Shown piece by piece: positions 54,696 through 64,000 of a DNA stretch of 64,000 nucleotides. The position numbers and the translations under genes are program-made. The DNA is from Bacteroidota bacterium. Its GTDB lineage: Bacteria; Bacteroidota; Bacteroidia; Bacteroidales; Lentimicrobiaceae. Location of the stretch: assembly GCA_023441805.1 (NCBI GenBank), contig JAEZNO010000044.1:62001-126000 (forward strand). The letters are read 5' to 3'. The notes beneath the pieces are model-generated. The model saw only the letters and a program-made list of their open reading frames with translations, was not told the origin of the DNA and did not search any database. Each line of letters opens with the position of its first letter. The first letter of the stretch is position 1.

Positions 54696-57314
54696 ATGGC
54701 TATTCCGCATATAAAAATCAAGACTTGGGGATTACAATCAAAAATACTAATCCTGTTCATTATAGCTCTCGGCTCCGTGCTGACAGCTGCTTACTTTGTT
54801 AGGGAAAATGAAAGAATCTTACGGCGAACATTAAATAATATTACCGAACCGGATGAACGGCTTGCTCTTCTTCAGGATATATTAACTATCATCCCCGAAG
54901 CTGAAAACAATTTACGATACTTTGCACTAACCAATAGCGAAGAGCATTTCAACAAATATGAGCTCCTGATAGATTCAGTTGAATCAAATATCAGAAGATT
55001 GACCAACAATTATAAGATCGATACTACCACCAGGATTAAATTCGATAGTATTACTCATTTACTTGAGCAAAGGAAAAATATTATCAATTCCTATATCATG
55101 ATAAAGGAAGATCGTGAAAAATATGATTTCTCTCAGGTTGCACTCAATGCCATAAGAAGAGGAACCAATGATTCAAGCTATCGAACTAAAACAACTGTAA
55201 TCACTGTTTATGACACTTTAGCTAATGATACAATCACGCCCTCTACTGAAAATAAAAAAGGGCTATTTAATAAAATAAAGAAGGTCTTTTCCAAAAAAGA
55301 ACCAGAACAAGAAAAAGAAAATACAGTCGTCAGGGGTCCAATAATCAAATCCACAACCAAAATCCAAAGTGATACAACACAGCTTGCACCAATTGATAGC
55401 ATTAAAATCAATTTGCAGAAAGAGCTTTCCAAAATAAAGCAATTAGATATCACTAGTTATGACAATCTAAGAGAAAAAGAACTTAATATGCTTCATAATA
55501 GCTCACTGATTATCAATCAGATTACTGAAATTTTCAGGAATCTTGAACAATCAGTAGCTCTGGAAGATGAGATGAATTCATTCAAAGCCAGGCTCAATGC
55601 TTCTGAGTCGCTATTAATAATTGGGGTAGTTAGTTCAATCTCACTGGTACTGATTATGGTGCTTATAATTTTAATATTTATAAGTATCAGGAAAAGTAAC
55701 CGATACAGAAAGGAATTGATATTGGCTAATATTCAGGCTAATGATCTTGCCCGAGTTAAAGAAGAATTCCTTGCCAATATGAGCCATGAAATCAGAACTC
55801 CGTTAAATGCAATTATTGGATTCACCGATCTTCTTAAAGACACTCATTTAGCTCAAGAGCAGGCTAATTACCTGAATGCAGTAAGGCAATCGTCAAAGCA
55901 CTTATTGGAAACTGTAAATGATATTCTCGACCTATCTAAACTGGTCGCCGGAAAATTTAACATAGAGAAGAAGCCCTTTAATTTTGGGGAAGTAATTAAT
56001 GATGCAGTAATTCCTTTTGAAATACAGGCAAAAGAAAAAGGACTAAAGTTTATTATCAATTGCAGAAATGAAACAGATATTATAATCGATGGTGATCCTC
56101 TTCGGTTAAGGCAAATACTTTACAATCTGTTGAGTAATGCTGTTAAATTTACTAATACCGGACATATTAAGGTTGATTGTTTTATTGAAAGAACTGAAAA
56201 TAGTGCATCTATCACAATAGTTGTCGAAGACACTGGAATAGGCATCCCAAGTGATATGCAGGAGAGTATATTTGAGGACTTCCAACAGGTTGAAACATCA
56301 TCAGCACGAACATATGGAGGATCGGGTTTAGGACTTGCAATTAGTCGCCGACTGGCAAGATTACATCATGGTGATATTAAAGTAGTAAGTATACCAGGTA
56401 AAGGTTCAACCTTCACTTTAGAAATCAAGTATGATATATCAAAGGATGTCTCTCCAAGTGTATCACATGAAAGTGAAGTAATCAAAGAAGAGTTAAAGAA
56501 CAAGAGCATTCTTGTCATCGATGATGATCCATTTAGTATCCTGCTATCAAAGATAATTGCTGAAAAGAACGAAATGAAAGTTGAATTAGCAAAGGATGGT
56601 TACAAAGCTATTGAACTCATCAAGGAAAACGAATATGATCTTATTATGACCGACCTGCAGATGCCCGGACTGACCGGAAGAGATATTATCAAATATATTC
56701 GCAATCACGCTAACCCAAAGATATCTTCATTACCTGTACTTGCCTTTACAGCCAATAAGTTAGAACGTTATGATAGTAAGCTAATAGCTGATGGTTTCAA
56801 TGAGGTAATCCAAAAACCATTTTTAGAAGAAGAACTGATTGAACGCATTTATTTCTATCTGTCAAATAAGCAATATCCAACTCAACATGAAGATATAGAA
56901 GCACAGGATATAAAATCATACTCAACTGCCAGAAACAATAAGGAAAAATCGCAGGAAGACCCGATAGAATATTCACTTGATCAGGTAAAACTCTTTTCAG
57001 GGGGTCATCATGATCAGGAAAGGATGATAATCGAATCGTTCATTAATTCTTCAACTACTTCATTAGCAGAAATGAAGCAAGCACTGAGTAAAAAAAATTA
57101 TGCTGAAATTAAAAATATAGCCCACCGCTCCAGCACTGCCTATCAGTTATTCAAGGTTGATAGTTGTGTGGCAATTCTTAGTGAATTGGATGGATTAGAC
57201 TTGAACTATGTTAAGCCAACGAAAATCAAAAACCATCTTGATGAACTTGAGCAAAGAAATTTGAAACTGTTTAACAGCCTGAAAATTGAGTTACATAAGC
57301 TCGAGAAAGCATGA
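54696..57314 (+). CDS. Hybrid sensor histidine kinase with receiver and HPt domains
   Basis: An 872-residue membrane kinase. One transmembrane helix lies at about 15-34, then a large extracytoplasmic region (about 35-304) of helices and a charged, low-complexity insert. A second helix follows at about 306-330. The phospho-acceptor is H364 in NMSHEIRTPLNAIIGFTD; the ATPase domain has NAVKFTNTG, VEDTGIGIPSD and GGSGLGLAISRRL. The receiver has D653 in IMTDLQMPGLTG with acidic pair at 609-611 and K707. The HPt domain has H810 in IKNIAHRSSTAYQLF. It is convergent with, and probably feeds, the sigma-54 activator. Confidence 0.93.
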   Translation: MAIPHIKIKTWGLQSKILILFIIALGSVLTAAYFVRENERILRRTLNNITEPDERLALLQDILTIIPEAENNLRYFALTNSEEHFNKYELLIDSVESNIRRLTNNYKIDTTTRIKFDSITHLLEQRKNIINSYIMIKEDREKYDFSQVALNAIRRGTNDSSYRTKTTVITVYDTLANDTITPSTENKKGLFNKIKKVFSKKEPEQEKENTVVRGPIIKSTTKIQSDTTQLAPIDSIKINLQKELSKIKQLDITSYDNLREKELNMLHNSSLIINQITEIFRNLEQSVALEDEMNSFKARLNASESLLIIGVVSSISLVLIMVLIILIFISIRKSNRYRKELILANIQANDLARVKEEFLANMSHEIRTPLNAIIGFTDLLKDTHLAQEQANYLNAVRQSSKHLLETVNDILDLSKLVAGKFNIEKKPFNFGEVINDAVIPFEIQAKEKGLKFIINCRNETDIIIDGDPLRLRQILYNLLSNAVKFTNTGHIKVDCFIERTENSASITIVVEDTGIGIPSDMQESIFEDFQQVETSSARTYGGSGLGLAISRRLARLHHGDIKVVSIPGKGSTFTLEIKYDISKDVSPSVSHESEVIKEELKNKSILVIDDDPFSILLSKIIAEKNEMKVELAKDGYKAIELIKENEYDLIMTDLQMPGLTGRDIIKYIRNHANPKISSLPVLAFTANKLERYDSKLIADGFNEVIQKPFLEEELIERIYFYLSNKQYPTQHEDIEAQDIKSYSTARNNKEKSQEDPIEYSLDQVKLFSGGHHDQERMIIESFINSSTTSLAEMKQALSKKNYAEIKNIAHRSSTAYQLFKVDSCVAILSELDGLDLNYVKPTKIKNHLDELEQRNLKLFNSLKIELHKLEKA

Positions 57315-57333
57315 GTTATTTTTCTCTGGACTG

Positions 57334-58689
57334 CTAACTTTCAAGACCATACAATTTGATCTTGTTGTACAAAGTCTTTCTGTCAATATTCAATAGTTGA
57401 GCAGCTTTAGTTTTATTAAAATAAGTTTTCCTGAGTACACTCATTATTGTTGCCTTTTCCTGAGATTCAGCCATACTCTTTAAATCGGTAGTAGAGACTA
57501 CCGGTTGTTCATTTTTAGTTTCACTTATGAACATCATGGATGGAAGGTGATGTTTGGTTATCATACCTGTTGAAGCTAACAGGACGGCTCGTCTTATCAC
57601 ATTTTTTATTTCACGTATGTTACCCGGCCAGGAGTAGATAAGTAATCGTTCAATAACCTCTTTGTCAAATCCTTTAACATCACGGTCAAGCTCTCTGTTG
57701 GCTATCTCAAGAAAGTAATTAGCAAACTGAAGAATATCCTCACCTCTGTCACGTAGTGGAGGCACGTAAATGCTAAACTCATTAAGCCGGTGGAATAAAT
57801 CCTCTCTGAAGGTGCCTTTCTGAACATTAATTATTAGATCCTCATTGGTAGCAGCAATAATTCTCACATCAACTGATTCTTCTTTAGTACTGCCCATTTT
57901 ATGTACCCTTCTTTCTTGAACAGCCCTAAGAAGCTTTAATTGATTTTCGTAAGACAGATTACCAATTTCATCAAGAAACAGAGTTCCTCCATTTGCCAAC
58001 TGGAATTGGCCTTCTTTCTCAAACTGAGCATCGGTAAATGCACCTTTCACATGTCCAAATAATTCACTTGCAGCCAGTTCATTAGGTAAAGCACCGCAAT
58101 CAACTGCAATAAAAGGTTTATTATTCCTGGGGCTTTTTAAATGAATCATTCGTGCAACATATTCCTTGCCGGTACCACTTTCACCCTGAATAATTACCGA
58201 CATTTCAGTAGGAGCAATAAGATTTATATAATTCTCAACCTGTTGTGCGACATCACTTGTTCCACGCATATAGACGAAAATGCCCGAGTTTTCCATCTCA
58301 ACAGGCTGCTTGGTCGGCTTCTCAATTTTACCTTCCTTAATTGCATTATTAATTATATTCAGAAGATCTTCAGGTTGAACGGGCTTTGTTACATAATCAA
58401 ATGCACCGGCCTTAATAGCATTCACTGCTGACCTGATATCCCCGTATCGTGTCATTAAAACAACAGGTAGTGAAGGCTGAATCTTTTGTATCTCGCTTAT
58501 TAATTCCAATCCATCAAAATCAGGCAAACGAAAATCGGTAAGGACAGCACTAAATTGCTGCTCCTTAACCAACTTCAACGCCTTATTAGCTGTAAGGACA
58601 TCAGTTACATCAAATCCTTTGTTACTAAGGTATGATTTCAACATCAGGCTGAAAGTGGGATCATCATCCACTATCATTATTCTAGTCAT
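57334..58689 (-). CDS. Sigma-54-dependent response regulator (NtrC family)
   Basis: A 451-residue activator. Receiver (1-120) with D52 in VLTDFRLPDFDG and T/K positions in LMTRYGD and VTKPVQ. AAA+ domain (about 140-375) with Walker A GESGTGKE at 169-176 and Walker B TLFLDEIG with D240-E241. The sigma-54 contact loop reads GAFTDA (216-221) where most relatives read GAFTGA. The C-terminal Fis-type HTH ends in KAAQLLNIDRKTLYNKIKLYGLES. The start is ATG 58689; upstream codons do not belong to the receiver. Its last gene end lies 20 bases from the convergent hybrid kinase, its probable partner. Confidence 0.95.
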   Translation of the reverse strand: MTRIMIVDDDPTFSLMLKSYLSNKGFDVTDVLTANKALKLVKEQQFSAVLTDFRLPDFDGLELISEIQKIQPSLPVVLMTRYGDIRSAVNAIKAGAFDYVTKPVQPEDLLNIINNAIKEGKIEKPTKQPVEMENSGIFVYMRGTSDVAQQVENYINLIAPTEMSVIIQGESGTGKEYVARMIHLKSPRNNKPFIAVDCGALPNELAASELFGHVKGAFTDAQFEKEGQFQLANGGTLFLDEIGNLSYENQLKLLRAVQERRVHKMGSTKEESVDVRIIAATNEDLIINVQKGTFREDLFHRLNEFSIYVPPLRDRGEDILQFANYFLEIANRELDRDVKGFDKEVIERLLIYSWPGNIREIKNVIRRAVLLASTGMITKHHLPSMMFISETKNEQPVVSTTDLKSMAESQEKATIMSVLRKTYFNKTKAAQLLNIDRKTLYNKIKLYGLES

Positions 58690-58811
58690 GTAGTAGTCAT
58701 CTGTCTTTCCCTTTAAACAACATATTAACATTAATGTTGACTATCAAAAGATCGTTTCTTCATAGTGTATATGCGATTCTTTGATACCTTAGCATAAATT
58801 AATCAGGACCT

Positions 58812-61400
58812 ATGAAGACAGCTCGTATCCTACTTTTTGTTTTATTGAGCATACCATTGACAACAATTTCACAAGATATTATTAAACTCACTAACTGGGA
58901 GTTCAGACAGGTGGGAAACACAAAATGGTTTCCGGCCAATGTCCCCGGTACAGTGCACACTGACTTACTGACAAATGGGTTAATCAATGATCCATTTTAT
59001 AGAGATAATGAGAGTTCACTTCAATGGATTGACAAGGTAAATTGGGAATATCGAGTCGAATTTGCCATTAATAATGAAATGAGGAGTGCTGACAGGGTTG
59101 CCTTAGTGTTTGAAGGTCTGGATACGTACGCTGATGTCTATTTGAATGGATCGAAATTGCTTTCCTGCTCTAATATGTTTGTGCCATCTTTAACTTATGT
59201 TGATCCAGCAAATTTATTCGACAAAAATGTGTTACTGATGCACTTTAAATCATCAGTGATAGAGGGATTAAGCTTGTTAGAGGAGTATGGATTACCGTTA
59301 CCTGCTGATAATGATCAATCGGAAACCGGAGGAATTGGGCCCAATAAAGTAAGTGTTTTTACAAGAAAAGCGCCTTATCATTTTGGCTGGGATTGGGGAC
59401 CACGACTTGTTCCAACAGGTATCTGGCGAGATGTATTTCTAAAACCAATCATTGCTGCCAATATCAATGATGTTTATGTAAAGCAGAAAAGCCTGACTAA
59501 GAAATCAGCCGAATTGGAAATCGAGGTAGGTGTTGATGTATTTATTGATGAAGAATTAACAATCAATGTCTTAATTAATGACCGACCAGGCAAAACTGTT
59601 AGTATAAAGGCGGATAATACTAATTCCGGTTATCCGCTTTCAAAAACTATAAAAATACCTGTCACGATAGAGAATCCTGCACTTTGGTGGCCAAATGGAC
59701 ACGGAAAACAAGATCTCTATAAGATAAGCACGACCATTTCGCACAAAGACAGAATCATTGACGTTCATGAGCAAAACATCGGTCTTAGAAGTGTTGAACT
59801 TGTACAGAAACCTGATTCGCAAGGTGAATCATTTTTCTTTAGGATAAACGGAAAAGCAATCTTTGCTAAAGGAGCAAACTACATCCCAATGGATGTTTTT
59901 CTACCAAGAGTTACTCCTGATAAATACGAATACATAATCTCCTCAGCAGCAAAGGCAAACTTTAATATGCTCAGAATTTGGGGTGGTGGTATTTATGAAG
60001 ATGATTTATTTTATGAGTTATGTGACAAGTATGGTATAATGATTTGGCAGGACTTCATGTTCGCCTGTGCCATGTATCCCGGAAATGACAAATTCCTGAA
60101 TCAAGTAACCCAGGAAGCCGGCTCTAATATTAAGAGGCTCCGAAATCATCCATCAATTGTTTTGTGGTGCGGGAATAATGAAATTGAACAAGCATGGGGT
60201 CCTTATGAAGAAAATCGAGGATGGGGATGGAAACAGAGATATGATTCTAAAGAAAGGCAAATCATTTGGGAAGCTTATGATACAACGTTTCACTCTATTC
60301 TACCCGCATTAGTGAAGAAATTCAATCCCGAAACTCCATACTGGCATTCCTCACCATCAGCAGGAATGGGCAGACTGGCAAGTCACTCCAATCAATCCGG
60401 TGATATGCATTACTGGGGTGTATGGCATGGGAAGGAGCCAATTGACGACTTCACCAAATATAAAGCTCGATTCATGAGTGAATATGGTTTTCAATCTTTC
60501 CCTGAATATGAAAGTGTAAAGCTTTACACTGAAACTGATGACCATGACATTAATTCACCCATTATGAAAATTCACCAACGTAGTGGGATTGGAAATCAGA
60601 GAATTCTGGATTACATGGCTCAATCTTACAAAATCCCAAACAACTTCGAGGAACTGTTGTATGTCAGCCAACTGCTTCAGGCAAAAGCTATTGATAAAGC
60701 CATAAGGTTTCATCGTTCAGAAATGCCTTATTGTATGGGGTCGTTATATTGGCAACTAAATGATTGTTGGCCTGCTGCATCATGGTCAGGAATAGATTAT
60801 TATGGCAGATGGAAGGCATTACATTATACTGTAAAAGAAGCATTTAAAGATCGGGCACTGTATATCAGCCTACAGAATAACTCTATTGTAATCAAAGCAA
60901 TATCCGATAAGGACGAGCCAACTAACGCTACTCTTAATGTCAACCTGATGGACTTTTATGGCAAATCACTCTGGAACAGACCTTTTTCAGTCACACTACC
61001 GTCAAATTCATCTAAGATGTTAAGCTCAATTGAATTGAATAAAATACCTGCTCTTCAACATAGAACAGATGCTTTACTGTATGTTACACTTTCGGTTAAT
61101 GGCAAAGTCATTGAATCACAAAAGTTCTATTTCAGTGAGCCTAAAGAATTGAAGTTGCCATTCCCTGATGTTAACATCTATATACGTGAAAGGCCTGGCA
61201 AGTATGAACTTGAGATAACCAGCAAAAACCTCTGCAAAAATCTAATGTTAGTAAGTGAAGGAAACGCTTATTCATTTTCGGATAATTTCTTTGATATTCT
61301 TCCCGGTGAGACAAAGATTGTTACTGTAGAAACCACTTTGCCATATGGTGATTTTTATAAGAAACTCAGCTATCTGCATTTACAACAATGTAATTATTGA
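58812..61400 (+). CDS. Beta-mannosidase, glycoside hydrolase family 2
   Basis: An 862-residue exported exo-beta-mannosidase. A signal peptide (about 1-20) leads to a sugar-binding jelly roll (about 25-190, WEYRVEFAINNEM, VALVFEGLDTYADVYLNG), a beta-sandwich, then a TIM barrel. The acid/base glutamate is E457 in LWCGNNEIEQAWG and the nucleophile is E557 in KARFMSEYGFQSFPE. FHFGWDWGPRLVPTGIWRDV-like residues and IFAKGANYIPMD are typical of the beta-mannosidase branch. It probably trims mannooligosaccharides in the periplasm. The two SusC/SusD modules of this window are 50 kb away, so a shared locus is not supported. Confidence 0.94.
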   Translation: MKTARILLFVLLSIPLTTISQDIIKLTNWEFRQVGNTKWFPANVPGTVHTDLLTNGLINDPFYRDNESSLQWIDKVNWEYRVEFAINNEMRSADRVALVFEGLDTYADVYLNGSKLLSCSNMFVPSLTYVDPANLFDKNVLLMHFKSSVIEGLSLLEEYGLPLPADNDQSETGGIGPNKVSVFTRKAPYHFGWDWGPRLVPTGIWRDVFLKPIIAANINDVYVKQKSLTKKSAELEIEVGVDVFIDEELTINVLINDRPGKTVSIKADNTNSGYPLSKTIKIPVTIENPALWWPNGHGKQDLYKISTTISHKDRIIDVHEQNIGLRSVELVQKPDSQGESFFFRINGKAIFAKGANYIPMDVFLPRVTPDKYEYIISSAAKANFNMLRIWGGGIYEDDLFYELCDKYGIMIWQDFMFACAMYPGNDKFLNQVTQEAGSNIKRLRNHPSIVLWCGNNEIEQAWGPYEENRGWGWKQRYDSKERQIIWEAYDTTFHSILPALVKKFNPETPYWHSSPSAGMGRLASHSNQSGDMHYWGVWHGKEPIDDFTKYKARFMSEYGFQSFPEYESVKLYTETDDHDINSPIMKIHQRSGIGNQRILDYMAQSYKIPNNFEELLYVSQLLQAKAIDKAIRFHRSEMPYCMGSLYWQLNDCWPAASWSGIDYYGRWKALHYTVKEAFKDRALYISLQNNSIVIKAISDKDEPTNATLNVNLMDFYGKSLWNRPFSVTLPSNSSKMLSSIELNKIPALQHRTDALLYVTLSVNGKVIESQKFYFSEPKELKLPFPDVNIYIRERPGKYELEITSKNLCKNLMLVSEGNAYSFSDNFFDILPGETKIVTVETTLPYGDFYKKLSYLHLQQCNY

Positions 61401-61428
61401 GTTTCACCTTAATCTTATAGAAACAAAT

Positions 61429-61457
61429 AAGGCTGTCACAAAATGACGGCCTTTTTT
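61429..61457 (+). terminator. Terminator after beta-mannosidase
   Basis: AAGGCTGTCA (61429-61438) pairs with TGACGGCCTT (61444-61453) with one wobble, followed by T residues. The rest of 61401-61781 has a second terminator but no supported gene. Confidence 0.85.
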
Positions 61458-61694
61458 GTGCACTTTCAGCTTAATGTTACCCTCGTCACAACATTCAATA
61501 TTAGTTGTTGTTGTTGCCAGGTTGTAATGAATTTGTAATGTGGCTGTCAGGAGGTTGTAACCATTTCATCATCATCGTAGTATCATTTCTTTATATCAAC
61601 ATATTGAGTATCACATGTTATTTTTGAATTTATCACACTCAAGAACTTATTATAACAGATAGGTGGTTAGAATTCTATAGCATTTTCTACAAAC

Positions 61695-61731
61695 AAAAAA
61701 AAGACCGTCCCATGTGGGACAGCCTTTTTTG
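61695..61731 (-). terminator. Terminator downstream of the outer-membrane barrel operon
   Basis: GTCCC/GGGAC core with flanking A and T tracts (61695-61731), symmetric enough to work both ways; it lies 50 bases after the stop of the 84-residue gene. Confidence 0.75.
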
Positions 61732-61781
61732 GTCAGCAAGTATGATGTTGTTCACATCCGAAAATTTATCAGCATTTGCTA

Positions 61782-62036
61782 CTATTCACTTGTTTCAGGT
61801 TTATTCTTTTCGTGATTTATTACAATTTGATATAAAGAATCGTAATAATCTCTCAATATCTTGTAATTCACCTCAGTATCAGGATCATTAGGAACAGTAA
61901 CAGGCATCTCAGACAAATATGGAACCAGCTCAGGATATTTCTCCTGAATAGTGTTGGTTATTTTAACAATCCTGTCATTGAGTTCTTGTTCAGACTCTAA
62001 TGTCCCTTCAGCAAAAAGTTCTTTTAAATTCTTCAT
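61782..62036 (-). CDS. Small conserved-looking protein, function unknown
   Basis: An 84-residue acidic, mainly helical protein with no signal peptide or membrane segment (MKNLKELFAEGTLESEQELN, then YPELVPYLSEMPVTVPNDPDTEVNYKILRDYYDSL). I do not recognise its family by name, although small cytosolic proteins of this sort occur in Bacteroidota. It starts 11 bases after the barrel gene stop and is probably in the same operon. Confidence 0.7.
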   Translation of the reverse strand: MKNLKELFAEGTLESEQELNDRIVKITNTIQEKYPELVPYLSEMPVTVPNDPDTEVNYKILRDYYDSLYQIVINHEKNKPETSE

Positions 62037-62047
62037 TTCTATCAGAA

Positions 62048-62686
62048 TTAAAAATTAAGACCTAAAGTAAATAACAACCACTGATTCTTATAGCGTGGAC
62101 TAATTGTAGGACCATCATCATCATTCTGCTGAAGATCCCAACCGACCTTTCCGGTGACGGTCACAGCATTGAAATTAAATTCGGCTCCAAATACCAATCC
62201 AAAGATGTTCTCCTGGATTTTATCATTTTTAATAAAATCTTCCTCTTCAATGGTTAAGTTTCCTACGTCGATCTTATCCTTTTTACTCAAAAGGAAAGAG
62301 TATTGTGGTCCTCCTAAGAGTGAGAAATTCTTGGCGGGATTGAATTTTAACTGCAAAGGAAAATCAAGATGATTGGTAGTCCGTGTTAAAGAGTAAGGTT
62401 TACCATTATATCTGGCATCACCACTAAAACCCTTTTGAATAAACATAGCTTCGGGCTGAAACCCCAAATAACGGCCTATAGGAATTGATAGTACGATACC
62501 ACCTATAGCTCCTACTTTACCATCAGCAACGAAATCTTCACCCTTTTCATCGTATACATTAGCATACGAAGCGCCTGCTCTTAATCCAAATTGAAGTTTC
62601 TCTCGATTGTCTTCTGTTTGATTCTGCGCATATTGCTCAGTTGTAAAGAAAAATATTCCCAGTATTAAAAAAATTATTGTCTTCAT
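62048..62686 (-). CDS. PorT-like outer-membrane beta-barrel protein
   Basis: A 212-residue exported protein. The signal peptide ends at about residue 20 (FFFTTEQYAQ). The mature part begins with KLQFGLRAGASYANVYDEKG and continues as eight or so amphipathic strands (GAIGGIVLSIPIGRYLGFQPEAMFIQKGF, LDFPLQLKFNPAKNFSLLGGPQYSFLL, GLVFGAEFNFNAVTVTGKVGWDL) to the C-terminal LFTLGLNF. This matches the PorT/outer-membrane beta-barrel family common in Bacteroidota. Function is unknown; PorT itself takes part in type IX secretion, but this is not evidence for that role here. Tandem repeats upstream suggest specific regulation. Confidence 0.88.
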   Translation of the reverse strand: MKTIIFLILGIFFFTTEQYAQNQTEDNREKLQFGLRAGASYANVYDEKGEDFVADGKVGAIGGIVLSIPIGRYLGFQPEAMFIQKGFSGDARYNGKPYSLTRTTNHLDFPLQLKFNPAKNFSLLGGPQYSFLLSKKDKIDVGNLTIEEEDFIKNDKIQENIFGLVFGAEFNFNAVTVTGKVGWDLQQNDDDGPTISPRYKNQWLLFTLGLNF

Positions 62687-62738
62687 AATAGTTCGTTTTA
62701 ATTAAAACTAGAGTATCCGGCAGCCTGTTTACCTTATC

Positions 62739-62792
62739 GTAATAAAGTATTACCGCTTTGTTCTAGATAAGACTTTTTGTTCTAGATAAGAC
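62739..62792 (-). promoter_or_regulatory. Operator-like tandem direct repeat upstream of the barrel gene
   Basis: TTTGTTCTAGATAAGAC occurs twice exactly, at 62757-62773 and 62776-62792, a 19-bp period on the same helical face after nearly two turns. Next to it lies the inverted repeat GTAATA (62739-62744) / TATTAC (62748-62753). The group is 53 to 106 bases upstream of the barrel gene start and suits a regulator-binding site. The rest of the 371-base gap to 63057 shows no gene. Confidence 0.6.
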
Positions 62793-63057
62793 ATAATACC
62801 TTTTATTGGTCATACTAGTCTTACCAAATGCATATTTACACCATAATCCGTATTCCAAAAATTCAATAATACAAAATAACGTTACAAGCCATATGCGCCT
62901 GTTACACAATGAGTTAAATGATTTACATCATTATCCATAGTAATCAGGCTGTTTATTTCATTATGCAGAAGGATATGTTTGGAGGATTATTCACAATTAT
63001 GAGAAATTAGTTAGGTTATCAGAGATGGGGAGTTGGCCACCATATTGTAGGCTAATT

Positions 63058-64000
63058 TTATCTCAATTTTTCAATCCCTTTGATGACTTTAGGAATATTA
63101 ATTGATGATTTAAGTACTCCTTTCCACAGGTCTCCAACTTTCTCGAGACGGGGAATAATATTGTGTATAGTGAATAGTTCAGGTGATAAAGATTCATTTA
63201 CTTCTTTCCAATCCAGAGGGGTGGAAACAGTAGCCATTGGTCTTGGTCTGACACTATAAGGTGCAGCAATGGTCTGTCCCTTACGGTTTTGCAGAAAATC
63301 AACATAGATAGCATTTCCTCTTTTAGAAACAGTTCTCACAACAGTGGTAACTGATGGAATTCGCGAATGAGTCAGATTTGCAAGTATCTCAGCAAAAATC
63401 TTGACCTGATCATAATCATACTTTGCACCAAGTGGGAAATATATATGCAATCCGGTTGCTCCACTTGTCTTACAATATGAATCAATCTGCAACTCATCAC
63501 TTATTTCCTTAATTACCAGAGCCGTATTTACTACTTCCTTAAATGATATATCCCCGGGATCCAAATCTAAAATAAAATAGTCGGGATAATCCTCTTTATG
63601 ATATACACTGTGCCATGGATTTATCTCAATACATCCCAAATTGGCCATATATAATAAAGTTGCCAGGTCATTGCAAATCAGATAATCAATTTCACGATCA
63701 TTCGCCTTAGAATAGATTTTCACAGTCTTAGCCCATGGAGGGAGCTGGTCAACATCCATGTCTTTATGATAGAAACTTGGTCCTTTAATTCCATTAGGAA
63801 AACGATTTAACGACTGGGGCCTGTCCTTTAAATATGGTAGGATAAAATCACTTACTTCAAGATAGTACTTAATCAGGTCACCTTTTGTGATGCCCTCATC
63901 AGGCCAATAGACCTTTGTAAGATTCGTAAGCTTGACTTTTTTACGGCCAATTGTCAGACTCTGATCTTTCTCAAATTCTTTATCATTTGCCGAATCAGAC
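63058..64000 (-). CDS. ligD: LigD-type polymerase/primase domain protein (5' end beyond window)
   Basis: The frame is open to the right edge, so only the 3' 313 codons are visible. The sequence begins SDSANDKEFEKDQSLTIGRK and continues KLTNLTKVYWPDEGITKGDLIKYY, IKGPSFYHKDMDVDQLPPWAKT, DLDPGDISFKE (metal-binding acidic pair DLD) and KTSGATGLHIYFPLG, all characteristic of the archaeo-eukaryotic primase-type polymerase domain of LigD. LigD proteins repair double-strand breaks by non-homologous end joining. The ligase domain, if present, is outside this window; domain order in this phylum (phosphoesterase, ligase, polymerase) fits a C-terminal polymerase. Confidence 0.9.
   Translation of the reverse strand, partial: SDSANDKEFEKDQSLTIGRKKVKLTNLTKVYWPDEGITKGDLIKYYLEVSDFILPYLKDRPQSLNRFPNGIKGPSFYHKDMDVDQLPPWAKTVKIYSKANDREIDYLICNDLATLLYMANLGCIEINPWHSVYHKEDYPDYFILDLDPGDISFKEVVNTALVIKEISDELQIDSYCKTSGATGLHIYFPLGAKYDYDQVKIFAEILANLTHSRIPSVTTVVRTVSKRGNAIYVDFLQNRKGQTIAAPYSVRPRPMATVSTPLDWKEVNESLSPELFTIHNIIPRLEKVGDLWKGVLKSSINIPKVIKGIEKLR

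Noticed and set aside
61401..61781. A gene in the 381-base gap after the beta-mannosidase
   Set aside because: Only two terminators and AT-rich sequence with short GTTGT repeats; no frame with a start, ribosome site or motif.
1..64000. CRISPR arrays, rRNA or tRNA genes
   Set aside because: No regularly spaced repeats of 24-40 bases and no tRNA cloverleaf or rRNA signature were seen on reading through either strand.

Overview
The window comes from a low-GC member of the Bacteroidota. Supporting signs are two SusC/SusD-type outer-membrane uptake modules, a protein with the gliding-motility / type IX secretion C-terminal domain, OstA/LptD-like envelope proteins, many lipoproteins with a late cysteine lipobox, and repeated matches to the Bacteroidota -7 promoter box TAnnTTTG (for example at 8055, 12360, 22192, 23574, 32513, 44670 and 51595). 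No rRNA, tRNA or CRISPR array was found.

Layout. 1-6.7 kb: end of one SusC with its SusD_2-type lipoprotein, then a complete SusC/SusD pair. 6.7-15.4 kb: ornithine aminotransferase, a small lipoprotein, a cytochrome c maturation cluster (ccmB, ccmC, a 52-residue CcmD-like gene, and an atypical CxxxY-type ccmE), purA, a Fur-family regulator and a bifunctional Rel/SpoT. 15.6-18.3 kb: a large secreted protein with the CHU_C domain.

18.5-31.0 kb: a genomic island of about 12.5 kb with different composition. It reads as an integrative mobilizable element: an IntDOT-like tyrosine recombinase, a HelD-like helicase, a small nucleotidyltransferase, a PAS-LuxR regulator, a frameshifted RteC, an excisionase-like HTH protein, a hairpin-rich oriT candidate, BfmA/BtgA and an HUH-type relaxase. 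Its cargo is a compact operon encoding XRE regulator, SIR2, HerA ATPase and RhuM. SIR2-HerA is a known antiphage pair. The ATGA overlap that couples RhuM to HerA and the XRE gene 19 bp upstream suggest a larger four-gene module, which is the most interesting feature here.

31.3-64 kb: chromosomal core resumes with gapA, lepA, a two-component pair, an ECF sigma / membrane-protein / GIN-barrel operon, yebC, a pta-hbd-ackA acetate operon, an envelope cluster (OstA-like, MCE, amidase, LptD-like), a ClC channel, a PAP2 phosphatase, a GNAT, a hybrid histidine kinase convergent with a sigma-54 activator, a beta-mannosidase, an outer-membrane barrel with tandem operator-like repeats upstream, and the 3' part of a LigD polymerase-domain gene cut by the window edge.

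Functions are inferred by reading the translated sequence and recalling family motifs; no database search was run.
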